64,000 nt of DNA from Microbacterium sp. YJN-G (GTDB taxonomy: Bacteria > Actinomycetota > Actinomycetes > Actinomycetales > Microbacteriaceae): positions 1 to 64,000 of the forward strand of contig NZ_CP060403.1 of assembly GCF_015040615.1 (NCBI RefSeq), given 5' to 3'. Below, one piece after another: positions 1 through 12,203 of the stretch; within the stretch, counting starts at the first letter, position 1; every line of letters starts with the position of its first letter. The position numbers and the translations under genes are program-made. The notes below the pieces were generated by a model. The model worked only from the letters and a program-made list of their open reading frames with translations. It ran no database searches and was not told the origin of the DNA.

Positions 1-150
1 CCTTCCCGAGAGGGCAAGCGGCTGCGCCGCTGGCCTCTGGGCAGCCGGCGAGCCGGCCGCGGTCGTGGGTGCTGTTTGTCGCGGCAGGGCCCGGCGCCGG
101 CTCGCTGCGCTCGGCCGACGCCTCGGATCGCGGTCGGCTGCTCCCCCGCG

Positions 151-738
151 TCAGCGGGTGTGGGGGTTGCGCATCCACGCGGCCATCACCCGCTGGAGTG
201 CGGTTTCGACGGGAGTCCACGGGCGCACGATCTCGTCGACGGTGGCCTGGGTGATGCCGTGGCTCTCCATCTGCCAGGTGACGCAGAGTCGGCCGTCCTC
301 GAGGTACATCGGCCTACCGTCGTCCCAGCTGGCGTAGCTGCCGATGGCGCGGGTGGCGTCTCGGGTCCGCATGAGGACGTTGGTCTCGACGATCTCGGTG
401 ATGATGGCGCCGGGCGCGCGCCAGGAGACGTTGTGGCCGGCGAAGTCGGGATCTTCGTCGACGGGGCCGATGGGGGCGACGGCGTAGAGAGTGCCGCGGG
501 ATGTGAGCGTGCCGGAGGGTGTGGTGATCTCGGTCTGGAATGCGAAGGCGCGGGCGAAGTCCTGGTTGGTGGAGAAGTAGACGCGGTCGGTACGTGAGAC
601 GATGCCGAGCTCGGGGCGCTCTCGGGGCTTGTACGGGATCCCCAGGCCGGCGGCCGCGGCGTCGCGTGGGCTGAGGAGTCGACTGCCGATCTCGAGTCCT
701 GGGCAGCCGCCGTGCCAGTAGGTCGGTGCGGATGTCAT
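151..738 (-). CDS. Arr-like mono-ADP-ribosyltransferase
   Basis: A 195-residue protein. The reading frame stays open further upstream, but the ATG at 738 lies 5 bases after the stop of the SRAP gene, so I start there. The order of motifs fits the rifampin ADP-ribosyltransferase (Arr) fold: YWHGG near the start, GSRLLSP, then VYFSTNQDFARAFAF, then YAVAPIGPVDEDPDF, and a late ITEIVE strand. In Arr the HG and YF..A..A segments line the NAD pocket. It is longer than Arr (about 140 residues), with an extra C-terminal region of roughly 60 residues. The substrate cannot be told from sequence; rifampin resistance is only one possibility. The gene is probably co-transcribed with the upstream SRAP gene. 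Family assignment is from motif recognition only. Confidence 0.6.
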   Translation of the reverse strand: MTSAPTYWHGGCPGLEIGSRLLSPRDAAAAGLGIPYKPRERPELGIVSRTDRVYFSTNQDFARAFAFQTEITTPSGTLTSRGTLYAVAPIGPVDEDPDFAGHNVSWRAPGAIITEIVETNVLMRTRDATRAIGSYASWDDGRPMYLEDGRLCVTWQMESHGITQATVDEIVRPWTPVETALQRVMAAWMRNPHTR

Positions 739-743
739 TGGAC

Positions 744-1460
744 TTACTGCGGCAGGGGCTCGAGGAGCTCGGGACCGTTGGCACGGATGCCGAACGGGGC
801 TACGGCATCGAACTCGAGGCCGGATGCCTCGGCGACGCCGGCGTGCACGGCCTCGTCGACGAGGCCCTGGTCGCCGACGAGGGACGGATCGAGCCAGTGC
901 AGCCACATGTGCTCGGGGAGGATGACGGGGTTGCGATCGTGGATGCCGGCGAGGGTCTGCACGGCATCCGATGTGACGATGGTCGCGGTGAGCACCCAGC
1001 GGTCGGGGTCGTCGTCAGGCTTGGTGTGGTCGGGCCACCAGGAGTAGAGACCGGCGAGGCCGAGGAGCTCGCTGTGCGGGTCGTGGATGAACCAGGGCTG
1101 CTTGGAGCCCTTCTCTCCCGTCCACTCGTAGAATCCGCGAGCGAGGATGATCGCTCGTTGGGTCTGCAGCGGCTTACGCCAGGTGCTCTTACTGGTCAGC
1201 GTCTCGGCGCGGGCGTTGAACGTCGGGTACTTGAGCTTGAGGGTGTCGCTCCATGACGGCACGAGGGACCAGTGCGCCTGCTCGAAGCGGAGCTCGCCGG
1301 TCTTCGCGGAGTCGATGAGCACGGGGATCCGCTGTGTCGGTGCGATGTTGTAGTTGGCTTCCCAGTCGGCGCGCCAGTCCTCGGGCTTGCGGCCGGTGCG
1401 CGTGACGAAATCGGTGATCTCTTCGTTCACCCGTGAGTCCATCGCGAAGCGCCCGCACAT
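744..1460 (-). CDS. SOS response-associated peptidase (SRAP/YedK/HMCES family)
   Basis: A 238-residue protein starting MCGRF, so Cys2 becomes the N-terminal catalytic residue that forms a thiazolidine crosslink with abasic sites in single-stranded DNA. Other family landmarks are present: NYNIAPTQ (residues about 37-44), NARAET (about 83-88), FYEW (about 110-113) and IHDRNPVIL (about 174-182), which supplies the active-site His. Length is typical. In bacteria the family protects ssDNA at stalled forks, and copies are often carried on plasmids and phages. The Arr-like gene begins 5 bases after the stop, so the two form a small operon. Start choice is unambiguous because the Cys must be residue 2. 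Confidence 0.93.
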   Translation of the reverse strand: MCGRFAMDSRVNEEITDFVTRTGRKPEDWRADWEANYNIAPTQRIPVLIDSAKTGELRFEQAHWSLVPSWSDTLKLKYPTFNARAETLTSKSTWRKPLQTQRAIILARGFYEWTGEKGSKQPWFIHDPHSELLGLAGLYSWWPDHTKPDDDPDRWVLTATIVTSDAVQTLAGIHDRNPVILPEHMWLHWLDPSLVGDQGLVDEAVHAGVAEASGLEFDAVAPFGIRANGPELLEPLPQ

Positions 1461-1489
1461 AGTTGCAGCGTATCTCCGGTCTCAGACAC

Positions 1490-1558
1490 CTAGCGAGGAT
1501 GTCGCATGCTCGAGCCGAGCGGGAGGTCTACGCCCTCGGCGACATGCAGGCCGTTCAT
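1490..1558 (-). CDS. Possible 22-residue coupled micro-ORF
   Basis: A short frame (MNGLHVAEG... to RHPR) whose ATG overlaps the TGA stop of the preceding membrane-protein gene in an ATGA arrangement, and whose stop lies 30 bases before the SRAP start. The only support is this coupling position; there is no homology signal. It may equally be untranslated spacer. Confidence 0.22.
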   Translation of the reverse strand: MNGLHVAEGVDLPLGSSMRHPR

Positions 1559-2232
1559 GATGTCTTGTCGGGGTCGGGGTCGGGGTCGGGCCTGCGGTAG
1601 CGGATCTCGCGGCCGTCTGCGCTGAACGTGACGCCTGGCTCAAGGGGAGGCAGGAGCTCGGGGATGGGCTGGAAGTTGTGAGGGGTGAAGTTGCAGTCCA
1701 GGGTGCCGGCGTCGATGCGGTGCTCGAGGTAGTACTGCAGGCGCGCCGTTGCGGTGGGTGCGGCGTCGAGGATGCGGGTGGAGATCTCGACGAGCGGCTT
1801 CGCGCCGGCCTGGGGCGTGAGACCGAAGATCCCGAAGGTGATCTGCGGATCGTGGTCCCACAGCTGGATCCTGAGCGTGCCGGATCTGCTGAACGGGCTG
1901 ATGTACCAGGTCGCAACGGTGGCCTGGTCGAGATTGACGGTGGTGACCGGCTCGGCGGGTCGGAGGAACCTCTTCGCGGAGAGGGTGAGGTTGTGACTGT
2001 CGTCGATGGCGATCGCGCCGCCAGCTTCCCAGATTGGGTCCGCGCGCCACATGATGTGCAGGACGAGGAACCACACACCGATGATCATGGCCATCGCGGC
2101 GAAGAAGATGCCGGGAGTGAGGAGAGCATCAGCCCAGGGCATCCCGGTGAGCGGGGCGGAGATCGCGCCGGTCACGGCGAGACTCGCGAGCGCGAAGAGG
2201 CCCGCGAACGCGGCGAACTTCCGTTCGATCAT
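1555..2232 (-). CDS. Two-helix membrane protein, function unknown
   Basis: A 225-residue protein with two hydrophobic segments near the N-terminus (about residues 7-27 and 38-62), then a soluble beta-rich domain of about 160 residues ending in a PDPDPDPDK tail. The tail is encoded by a run of ggggtc repeats (about 1563-1592), which could vary in length by slippage. Topology suggests a cytoplasmic C-terminal domain. The start overlaps the stop of the GntR gene by four bases (ATGA), so the two are translationally coupled and the regulator may control or sense this protein. I do not recognise the family. Confidence 0.75.
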   Translation of the reverse strand: MIERKFAAFAGLFALASLAVTGAISAPLTGMPWADALLTPGIFFAAMAMIIGVWFLVLHIMWRADPIWEAGGAIAIDDSHNLTLSAKRFLRPAEPVTTVNLDQATVATWYISPFSRSGTLRIQLWDHDPQITFGIFGLTPQAGAKPLVEISTRILDAAPTATARLQYYLEHRIDAGTLDCNFTPHNFQPIPELLPPLEPGVTFSADGREIRYRRPDPDPDPDKTS

Positions 2233-2741
2233 GGGATGTTCTCTCTGCCGACCGCTTCGGCTTCGGCGCCGGTAGCGAGGATCCGCAGCGCGTTGGCCTG
2301 CTGTGTGGGAGTCATCCTGATCGAGGCGCCGACGATGTTGTGGATGCTCAGGCTGTACTCCCCTGCCGCGTCGAGCGCGATCGTGGCGACGGCGAGCAGC
2401 TCGTGATCGTCGGGGAGGTCGATGGGGATCTGTGCAAGCATCCGGCGATCTGCTGCGCGGTGGTCGGTGTGAGGGTTGCTGACGACGAAAACACCGGTGC
2501 CGTGGCGAGCGTCCAGTATCCCTTCATCGCGGAGTACGCGGATGCCTTCGCGGACGGTCATGCGGGACAGGTGGAAGCGTTCGATGAGCTCCGGTTCGGA
2601 GGGCAGCTTGATGCCGGGGCCCAATTGGTGCGTGCTGATCACCGCACGCAGTTGTTCGGCCACTTGGGCGTAGGCCGGAGGTTGGCCGGGAGTGCGGTCG
2701 ATGATGCTGAGCGCGTCGAGAGGGAAGTGGTCGGGAGTCAC
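2229..2741 (-). CDS. GntR-family transcriptional regulator
   Basis: A 170-residue protein with a GTG start directly after the TGA of the upstream gene. Residues about 18-85 form a GntR winged helix: PAYAQVAEQLRAVI, then PGIKLPSEPELIERFHLSR with the recognition helix MTVREGIRVLRDEG, and the wing RHGTGVFVV. The C-terminal part (about 80 residues) is too short for a FadR or UTRA effector domain and has no recognisable fold, so the ligand is unknown. It is coupled by overlap to the membrane protein downstream. Target sites cannot be identified from this window. Confidence 0.88.
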   Translation of the reverse strand: MTPDHFPLDALSIIDRTPGQPPAYAQVAEQLRAVISTHQLGPGIKLPSEPELIERFHLSRMTVREGIRVLRDEGILDARHGTGVFVVSNPHTDHRAADRRMLAQIPIDLPDDHELLAVATIALDAAGEYSLSIHNIVGASIRMTPTQQANALRILATGAEAEAVGRENIP

Positions 2742-3137
2742 TCAACTCCCCTGTTCGATTCTTGCCGTCGCCCGATGGATCTCTGCTGTGGTCCACGCGG
2801 CCGGCGCCAGCCGCAGGAGTGGCTCGATGGTGCCCCAAAGGGCATCGACGTCGGGGCCGTCCCAGAATAAGTCGTAGGAGTGAGCCCCGATCTCGTTGCC
2901 ATCGGCCCAACCGACTCCTGCTGCTGTGACTGCGGTTGCGGTGTCGAACTCGAACTGCATGAGACGAGTCATGACTTCGATGTCGAACGGGGCGGGACGG
3001 TGCTGGAACTTCACCGCAACCCATCCGCGGACTGGCTCACCGGACGCTGCGGGCGTGAGTTGGTTGGGTGTGAGGGCGTGAACGAGGCCGTCGTGGACAT
3101 CGATGCCGTCACAGATCGGGCAGTTGGTGGTGGCCAC
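2742..3137 (-). CDS. Small hypothetical protein with N-terminal CPIC motif
   Basis: A 131-residue protein. Cys6 and Cys9 form a CPxC knuckle followed by two His residues within the next 15 positions, so a metal site is possible. The rest is a compact alpha/beta domain with several Trp residues and no recognised family. The stop is immediately followed by the GTG of the GntR gene, placing it first in an operon of three to five genes. The ATG has no strong Shine-Dalgarno sequence (GAGGAG lies a little upstream). Confidence 0.7.
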   Translation of the reverse strand: MATTNCPICDGIDVHDGLVHALTPNQLTPAASGEPVRGWVAVKFQHRPAPFDIEVMTRLMQFEFDTATAVTAAGVGWADGNEIGAHSYDLFWDGPDVDALWGTIEPLLRLAPAAWTTAEIHRATARIEQGS

Positions 3138-3160
3138 GGCTTCTCCTCTGAGGACTTCGC

Positions 3161-3871
3161 TCAGTCCGACGTCGTCTTACGGATGGTGGTGCGCGCCGAC
3201 TTCCGGTAGGAGCGCAGCGGCTTTCGGGGGGCTTCGTCGAGGAAGGCTTTGCCTGCGCCGCTGGCGAGCTTGGTGTTACGCAGCTGGACCCGGTAGGGGT
3301 AGACGTCTTCGAGGAGCTCGCTGCGGGCGACGACCGCGGCCCAGTAGCTCGGGAAGGTCGAGATCTCCACGAGCTTGCCGCCGGCGGCGAGGCGCTTGTC
3401 GGCGGCGCGATCGCGGTCGGTGCGGGCCATGCGGACGGTGAGGACGGGCATGTTCTTGATCTTGATGACTGCGAGATCCCACTGCTCGAGGTAGCCCTTG
3501 TATCCCCACAGTGCGACGGCGTTTTCGGGGTCGGATGAGATCTTGGTCACGGCGCTGCGGGCGTAGACGAGATCTTTCCGCTCCTGCTCGAAGGCGCCCT
3601 GTGGGGGGCGGACGAGGCTGATGACGTGTCCGATCCGGCGCGGTGGGACGCCGTCACGGATCCATCGGCGGATGGTGCCCTCGGAGACGCCGAATGTCTC
3701 GGAGGCGGTGCCGGCGTCGACGTGGCCGAGTCGGTTGAAGCTGCCGAGGGCGGCGCCCATGACTTGGCCGAGCTTGCGGGCGCCCCAGGCCTTCTCGAGT
3801 GCTTCGATGTTGGCGCTTTCGGGGGTGAACCAGAGCGGGGCGGGGTCGGTGTAGGTCGACGAGACGTCCAT
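3161..3871 (-). CDS. HTH DNA-binding protein of the replication/telomere region
   Basis: A 236-residue protein. I start at the ATG at 3871, which has an ideal GAGGAGGT Shine-Dalgarno, rather than at an ATG ten codons upstream inside the operator. Residues about 50-80 contain a helix-turn-helix (AGTASETFGVSEGTIRRWIRDG) close in pattern to that of the Tpg-like protein encoded nearby. The following about 150 residues are basic, with no recognised fold. It sits alone under a promoter that carries a perfect GTGAATGT/ACATTCAC palindrome, so it may regulate itself, the neighbouring HTH gene and parA. Role in replication or copy control is inferred from position only. Confidence 0.75.
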   Translation of the reverse strand: MDVSSTYTDPAPLWFTPESANIEALEKAWGARKLGQVMGAALGSFNRLGHVDAGTASETFGVSEGTIRRWIRDGVPPRRIGHVISLVRPPQGAFEQERKDLVYARSAVTKISSDPENAVALWGYKGYLEQWDLAVIKIKNMPVLTVRMARTDRDRAADKRLAAGGKLVEISTFPSYWAAVVARSELLEDVYPYRVQLRNTKLASGAGKAFLDEAPRKPLRSYRKSARTTIRKTTSD

Positions 3872-3888
3872 GACTAACCTCCTCACTA

Positions 3889-3935
3889 GTGAATGTGACA
3901 TTCACAGCATAGGCGACGTCGGTAGTCGTGGTCAA
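3889..3935 (-). promoter_or_regulatory. Promoter with palindromic operator (site A)
   Basis: On the minus strand a -35 like TTGACC (3935-3930) and a -10 like TATGCT (3911-3906) are 18 bases apart. The palindrome GTGAATGTGACATTCAC (3889-3905) follows the -10 directly, where the start of transcription would fall, a classical repressor position. The GAGGAGGT ribosome site of the gene starting at 3871 lies just downstream. The same -10/operator arrangement recurs at 4446-4461 and 31105-31124. Confidence 0.75.
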
Positions 3936-3967
3936 CGACGCGCGGGTGCCTGTGCTGTGGCTGCGGC

Positions 3968-4396
3968 CTACTTTCCGCGGAACCGGAGAACGTGCCCGAC
4001 GAAGGCTGAGCCGGTCTCGTCGTACAGCTTCGTGAGCGCCGGAGTGGAGACGGAGAGGTTCTCCGTCTTCGGCAGGTTGAGGTCGTCGAAGAGGGCGCTC
4101 TGCAGCTGCTCGCGGCTGCGCAGGTTGATCTCGCGGCCGAGCTCGGCGTAGGCCTGCTTCGCGGCTTCCTCTTGCTCGGTGTTGCCGGCGGTCTCCTCGA
4201 GGCGCCGCTTGATGAATGCGTCGGCGTCCTTCTTGTGGAACAGCGGCGAGCGCGCGCCCTCGGGGAGCGCGGACTTGGGGAAGCCTTCTTTGCGCTGCTT
4301 GGTGCCGGTGGCGTAGACGCGCACGGTCTGCTGAGAGACGTTGAGCTTCTCGGCGATGTAGGCGTAGTCGACGAGCTCGGGCATGGTGGCTGCCAT
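3968..4396 (-). CDS. Small HTH protein (MerR/excisionase-like N-terminus)
   Basis: A 142-residue protein; the ATG at 4396 follows an AAAGGA ribosome site. The N-terminus reads YAYIAEKLNVSQQTVRVYAT, a helix-turn-helix as in MerR/excisionase-like plasmid proteins, then a segment SPLFHKKDADAFIKRRL typical of the wing and recognition tail of such domains. A charged, probably coiled-coil region follows (about residues 66-100). The gene has its own promoter with operator site B. It lies between the other HTH gene and the tpg-like gene, all on the minus strand, so a regulatory or accessory replication role is likely but unproven. Confidence 0.75.
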   Translation of the reverse strand: MAATMPELVDYAYIAEKLNVSQQTVRVYATGTKQRKEGFPKSALPEGARSPLFHKKDADAFIKRRLEETAGNTEQEEAAKQAYAELGREINLRSREQLQSALFDDLNLPKTENLSVSTPALTKLYDETGSAFVGHVLRFRGK

Positions 4397-4445
4397 CGGC
4401 TGGTCCTTTCTCTGGTCGTCAGTCCGGTCACGCCTGATAAAAGCG

Positions 4446-4461
4446 TGACATTCACTACATA
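4446..4461 (-). promoter_or_regulatory. Promoter -10 with operator half-site (site B)
   Basis: Minus-strand reading gives TATGTA followed directly by GTGAATGTCACGC. The right half matches the palindrome at 3889-3905; the left half is degenerate. It lies 50 bases upstream of the ATG at 4396 in a 157-base gap without genes. No convincing -35 is seen. Confidence 0.6.
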
Positions 4462-4553
4462 GAGCGTATCGTGCCGGTCGACGGATTCGAGCAACGGCGC
4501 GGGTGGGAGCTAGGCGGTGGGAGGGGTGGATCGCCTCGCGGAGGCCGGCGGCA

Positions 4554-5128
4554 TCAGCGCCACTCGACGCCCTTGATGCCGTGGAACTGCCAGCCGTCGA
4601 CGTAGCGGGTGTCGTAGATGCCGGTGAGGTAGTCGGTGGCTCCGGCGTCGCCGCCCTGCACCCATGCGTCGTAGAGCTGCTGCTGCTCGAACGGGGACAT
4701 GTCGAGGTTGCTGAACCGCTCGGCAACGTACTTCTTGTCGTTGGGGTCGGAGGAGGGGCCCTGCAGGGCGTTGATGCGGATGGTGCGCTGCCGGGTGGGG
4801 AGCTGCGCCTGTACGCGCTTGGCGAGCTGCCCGCGGCCGCGCTGGGTGGTCACGGACTGGCGGACGCGCTTGGTGATCTCCTTGGTGATCGCGGCACGCG
4901 GGTTCTGCGCGCCGCGGATCCATCGCTGGACGGTGCCCTGGGAGACACCGAGCTTCTTGGCGGCGAGGCCGGTCGCGATCGGGAAGCGGTCGCTCTTGCC
5001 GGGGAAGAGGAACCGGAGCATGGCGCGGGTGTCGGGGTGCTCGGCGGTGTAGTCGGGGATCTTCTGCCCGGTGAGGCCCTCGAACATCGCTTTCATCTGG
5101 AGGGCTTGGGCGCCCTTGCTCAGTGCCA

Positions 5129-5129
<1 letters not shown>
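4554..5129 (-). CDS. Tpg-like telomere terminal protein
   Basis: A 191-residue protein, the size of Streptomyces Tpg (about 184). Tpg is covalently attached to the 5' ends of linear actinobacterial replicons and primes end patching. Shared layout: an N-terminal helical part with RAMLRFLF, a helix-turn-helix (LAAKKLGVSQGTVQRWIRG, about residues 53-71), a basic stretch of Arg/Lys/Gln (about 75-110), and a C-terminal part with LYDAWVQGGDA and DGWQFHGIKGVEW comparable to the LFDA..AGA and HGLEVEF region of Tpg. The ATG overlaps the stop of the upstream Tap-like gene by one base, as expected for a tap-tpg operon. Identification is by pattern recall, not alignment. Alternative: a generic plasmid HTH regulator. 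Confidence 0.6.
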
Positions 5130-10150
<5,021 letters not shown>

Positions 10151-10186
10151 CGCTGCAGCACACCCCCTCGGGTGCACGCTGCAGCG
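10151..10186 (-). promoter_or_regulatory. Hairpin abutting the primase-Tap start codon
   Basis: CGCTGCAGC (10151-10159) and GCTGCAGCG (10178-10186) are perfect inverted repeats directly before the ATG at 10150. The loop on the mRNA contains the only purine-rich ribosome site (GAGGGGG). Folding would display or mask this site, so translational control is plausible. It could also be a dyad operator in DNA. Confidence 0.5.
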
Positions 10187-10324
10187 CCCAGCGGGTGCGA
10201 CACGACGGCCACACCAACGCTAGACATCCGCAATATCGCGGCTATAATCATGAACATCCGATCATGGATTGACTGACTCAGCATCAGTAAATTGATCAGC
10301 CTCTTGCCGGAGGCTGTGACCCAA

Positions 10325-10370
10325 AAGCACTCAAGACCCCCGACGGTTTGCCGACCAGAGGGGGTCGAGT
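10325..10370 (-). terminator. Intrinsic terminator after the RHH gene
   Basis: GACCCCC (10335-10341) pairs with GGGGGTC (10360-10366), and outer ACTC/GAGT bases extend the stem. On the minus strand a short TTTT follows. It begins 5 bases beyond the stop of the gene at 10375-10647. Confidence 0.65.
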
Positions 10371-10374
10371 CTTT

Positions 10375-10647
10375 CTACGCGGACCTTGGCATGTCGAGCA
10401 TGTCGAGCTCCTGTTCTGCCGCGCGCGCAGCACGCTCACGCGCTGCCTTCTCCAACTCGTCCTTGACGTAGTCCGGGATCTCAAGCCCGGCTTGCTGTGA
10501 GACAGCCAGCGCAAGCCAGCTGCTGAGGGGGATCCCAGATTCCGCAGCGAGGCGTTCAAGGATCGGGTCGTATGCCTCCGGATATCGAACCGTTCTGACG
10601 GCGCGAGGGCCGTACGAACGACGTCCTGGCTTCGCTCTGGCTGACAT
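10375..10647 (-). CDS. Ribbon-helix-helix-like small protein
   Basis: A 90-residue basic protein. VRTVRYPEAYDPILERLAAE followed by GIPLSSWLALAVSQQAGL fits the strand-helix-helix pattern of CopG/MobC-type proteins, and a charged C-terminal helix (KDELEKAARERAARA) follows. Such proteins act as plasmid copy-control repressors, antitoxins or relaxase accessory factors; there is no relaxase nearby to decide. It lies 83 bases downstream of a promoter cassette shared with the Tad pilin and conjugation operons, and ends in a hairpin terminator, so it is a monocistronic unit. Confidence 0.7.
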   Translation of the reverse strand: MSARAKPGRRSYGPRAVRTVRYPEAYDPILERLAAESGIPLSSWLALAVSQQAGLEIPDYVKDELEKAARERAARAAEQELDMLDMPRSA

Positions 10648-11157
10648 GCCTCGTTTCTAACACGTAGCTGAATCAGAATCACGGATTGGCGCGGTGCGTC
10701 GCGCAGACGGCCCTGAGCTCTCATGTCAGGTATAGGCCGAACCTCGGACGCTTCGCGGACATCGGTTCCCGAAAAAAGTTGGGCATCGCTGTTGGTACAC
10801 CTTTCTCGCCTCGCGCGGGCGCGCATGTGTGAGGACTGTTGTTTCAGAAGTGTCCCATGTGTCCCAGGTGCAGAAAAACACCAGATCAAATGCTAGAAAC
10901 AGTGGGACACCTTCAAAACCCAAGGTGTAAGCCGTTCAGAAAAACCCCAGATCAGAAGCAAGTGGCTTGTGACTCTTTTTGGGAGGAAGGATTGTGTACC
11001 AAGGGGATAGATCGTGGAACGAACGGGGGGTTCGCGTTCTGTCGGGGTCGGGCGGGGGCGCGTTCGGGTGACACTGGTGGGCGCTGCAAGACGCTCTGCT
11101 GGGGAGTCTCGACGGCGATGGAGGCCGTCCTGGAACCCGCGTGTGCGGCGTGTCGCG
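10648..11157. repeat. Gene-free region with direct repeats (possible origin or control region)
   Basis: No convincing gene is seen in these about 510 bases. From about 10780 to 11000 the DNA is clearly less GC-rich than its surroundings. Two near-identical blocks, CAGAAAAACACCAGATCA (from 10871) and CAGAAAAACCCCAGATCA (from 10937), are 66 bases apart in the same orientation, each followed by AxAxGC-like bases. Copies of GTGTCCCA and GTGGGACAC form inverted repeats around the first block. This could be an origin or a binding region for the HTH proteins; nothing proves it. The shared promoter cassette sits at its left end. Confidence 0.4.
10730..10761 (-). promoter_or_regulatory. Shared promoter cassette, copy 1
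   Basis: Minus-strand reading is TGTCCGCGAAG, 12 bases, GGCCTATAC. The same two blocks at exactly the same spacing occur at 24677-24708 (minus) and 35563-35594 (plus). CTATAC may act as a -10. The downstream gene starts at 10647. Confidence 0.6.
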
Positions 11158-12201
11158 TTAGACGCTGTTGTCGGTGGGGATCTTCCAGACACGCGTTGGT
11201 GCCCCGCCGATGCGCATCCTGGTGGTCCCGGTCTTGGACGCGATCAAGTGCTGGCGCTGCAGTGCTGCGGTGATGGCTTTGACGCTGAGGTTCGGGTCGC
11301 CGTGCGCGGCGCGGATGAACGGGAGTGCTTCGCCCGGCCGGATGTACAGGTAGTTGCGGTCAGCGCGGCCGATGGCCCATTCCTTGCTGTCTCTGGCGTT
11401 GTAGGTGAGCTCGCCACCGTTGTCGAGGAGGTAGCGGATGGCCTCGCGCACAGCCCAGACGATCTGGTCCTCTGGGTGGAGCCATGAGGTTGCCGGCGTG
11501 GCGGGCGCGTCGAGATCGAGAGTGCGCAGGACCGCGTCTCCGAGGTAGAAGGCCGCGCCGAGGCGGCGGGGCTTGTCGTAGTCGGGGTGGCGGGCAATGT
11601 TGACGGCGTGCTGGTTGAGGCTGAGACGGCGTGTGTTCTGCTGCAGGTAGCTCGCGATGATGCGGCGGCCTGCGGTCGCGGGTTCGCTTGCCATGGCGCG
11701 TAGTGGTTGAACGCTGCGGGGCCTCTGAGGCAGTTCGATCGTGATGGAGCGATCAGCGCTGAGTGGCTGGATGGTTTGCGAGCTGGCGATGATCAGCGCG
11801 GATGCCTTGCTCAGTGGTGTGGCGAACGAGACGAAGCTCTCGATCTCGATCTCGTCGAGGGTGCTGAGGGCCGCGCGTGCGGCGGCGGGTGGGGCGCCGT
11901 TGAGAACCAGCGGTTCACCGGGCTTTACGGTGCGGCGGATCTGGTGGAGCGTGAGTGGGTCGATGCGTGGTCGTTCGACTTCGCCGGCGAGCTCGGCGAG
12001 CGCATCGGCGAGGGTGCCTCGCGTCGTGGGGTTTCCTCCGATGATGAAGATCGGTGTGGGGAGGGGCTCGATGTGGGAGTAGGCGATCGCGCGGATGAGC
12101 TTGTCGGCGTGGAGCGGGAACGCCTCGCGCAGTGGTTCGACGCCTGCGGCCCAGGCGGTTCGCGCGTGAGCTGGGGGTATCGAGTTGCTGGGTTCGTTCA
12201 T
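11158..12201 (-). CDS. ATPase-like protein with degenerate P-loop
   Basis: A 347-residue protein. IFIIGGNPTTRGT at about residues 51-63 sits where a P-loop would be but lacks the GK[ST] signature, so nucleotide hydrolysis is doubtful. The middle (SALIIASSQTIQPLSADRSI) matches the segment after the ATPase core of the primase-Tap protein (RPILASIITSGELSAQGSAD). The C-terminal about 110 residues (VREAI...; IGRADRNYLYIRPGEALPFI; TRVWKIP) match the same module in the primase-Tap protein and in the neighbouring ATPase. It starts two bases after the upstream ATPase stop, so the two are probably partners, one catalytic and one structural. Function is unknown; replication is the best guess from the shared module. 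Confidence 0.72.
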   Translation of the reverse strand: MNEPSNSIPPAHARTAWAAGVEPLREAFPLHADKLIRAIAYSHIEPLPTPIFIIGGNPTTRGTLADALAELAGEVERPRIDPLTLHQIRRTVKPGEPLVLNGAPPAAARAALSTLDEIEIESFVSFATPLSKASALIIASSQTIQPLSADRSITIELPQRPRSVQPLRAMASEPATAGRRIIASYLQQNTRRLSLNQHAVNIARHPDYDKPRRLGAAFYLGDAVLRTLDLDAPATPATSWLHPEDQIVWAVREAIRYLLDNGGELTYNARDSKEWAIGRADRNYLYIRPGEALPFIRAAHGDPNLSVKAITAALQRQHLIASKTGTTRMRIGGAPTRVWKIPTDNSV

Positions 12202-12203
12202 GG

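Noticed and set aside
1..150. Coding sequence at the left window edge
   Set aside because: Frames there have no start, ribosome site or family motif; it is probably downstream non-coding DNA or the edge of an unseen gene.
10839..11273. Plus-strand frame of 144 codons in the repeat region
   Set aside because: No ribosome site, biased composition, and it covers the direct repeats and the end of the neighbouring gene.
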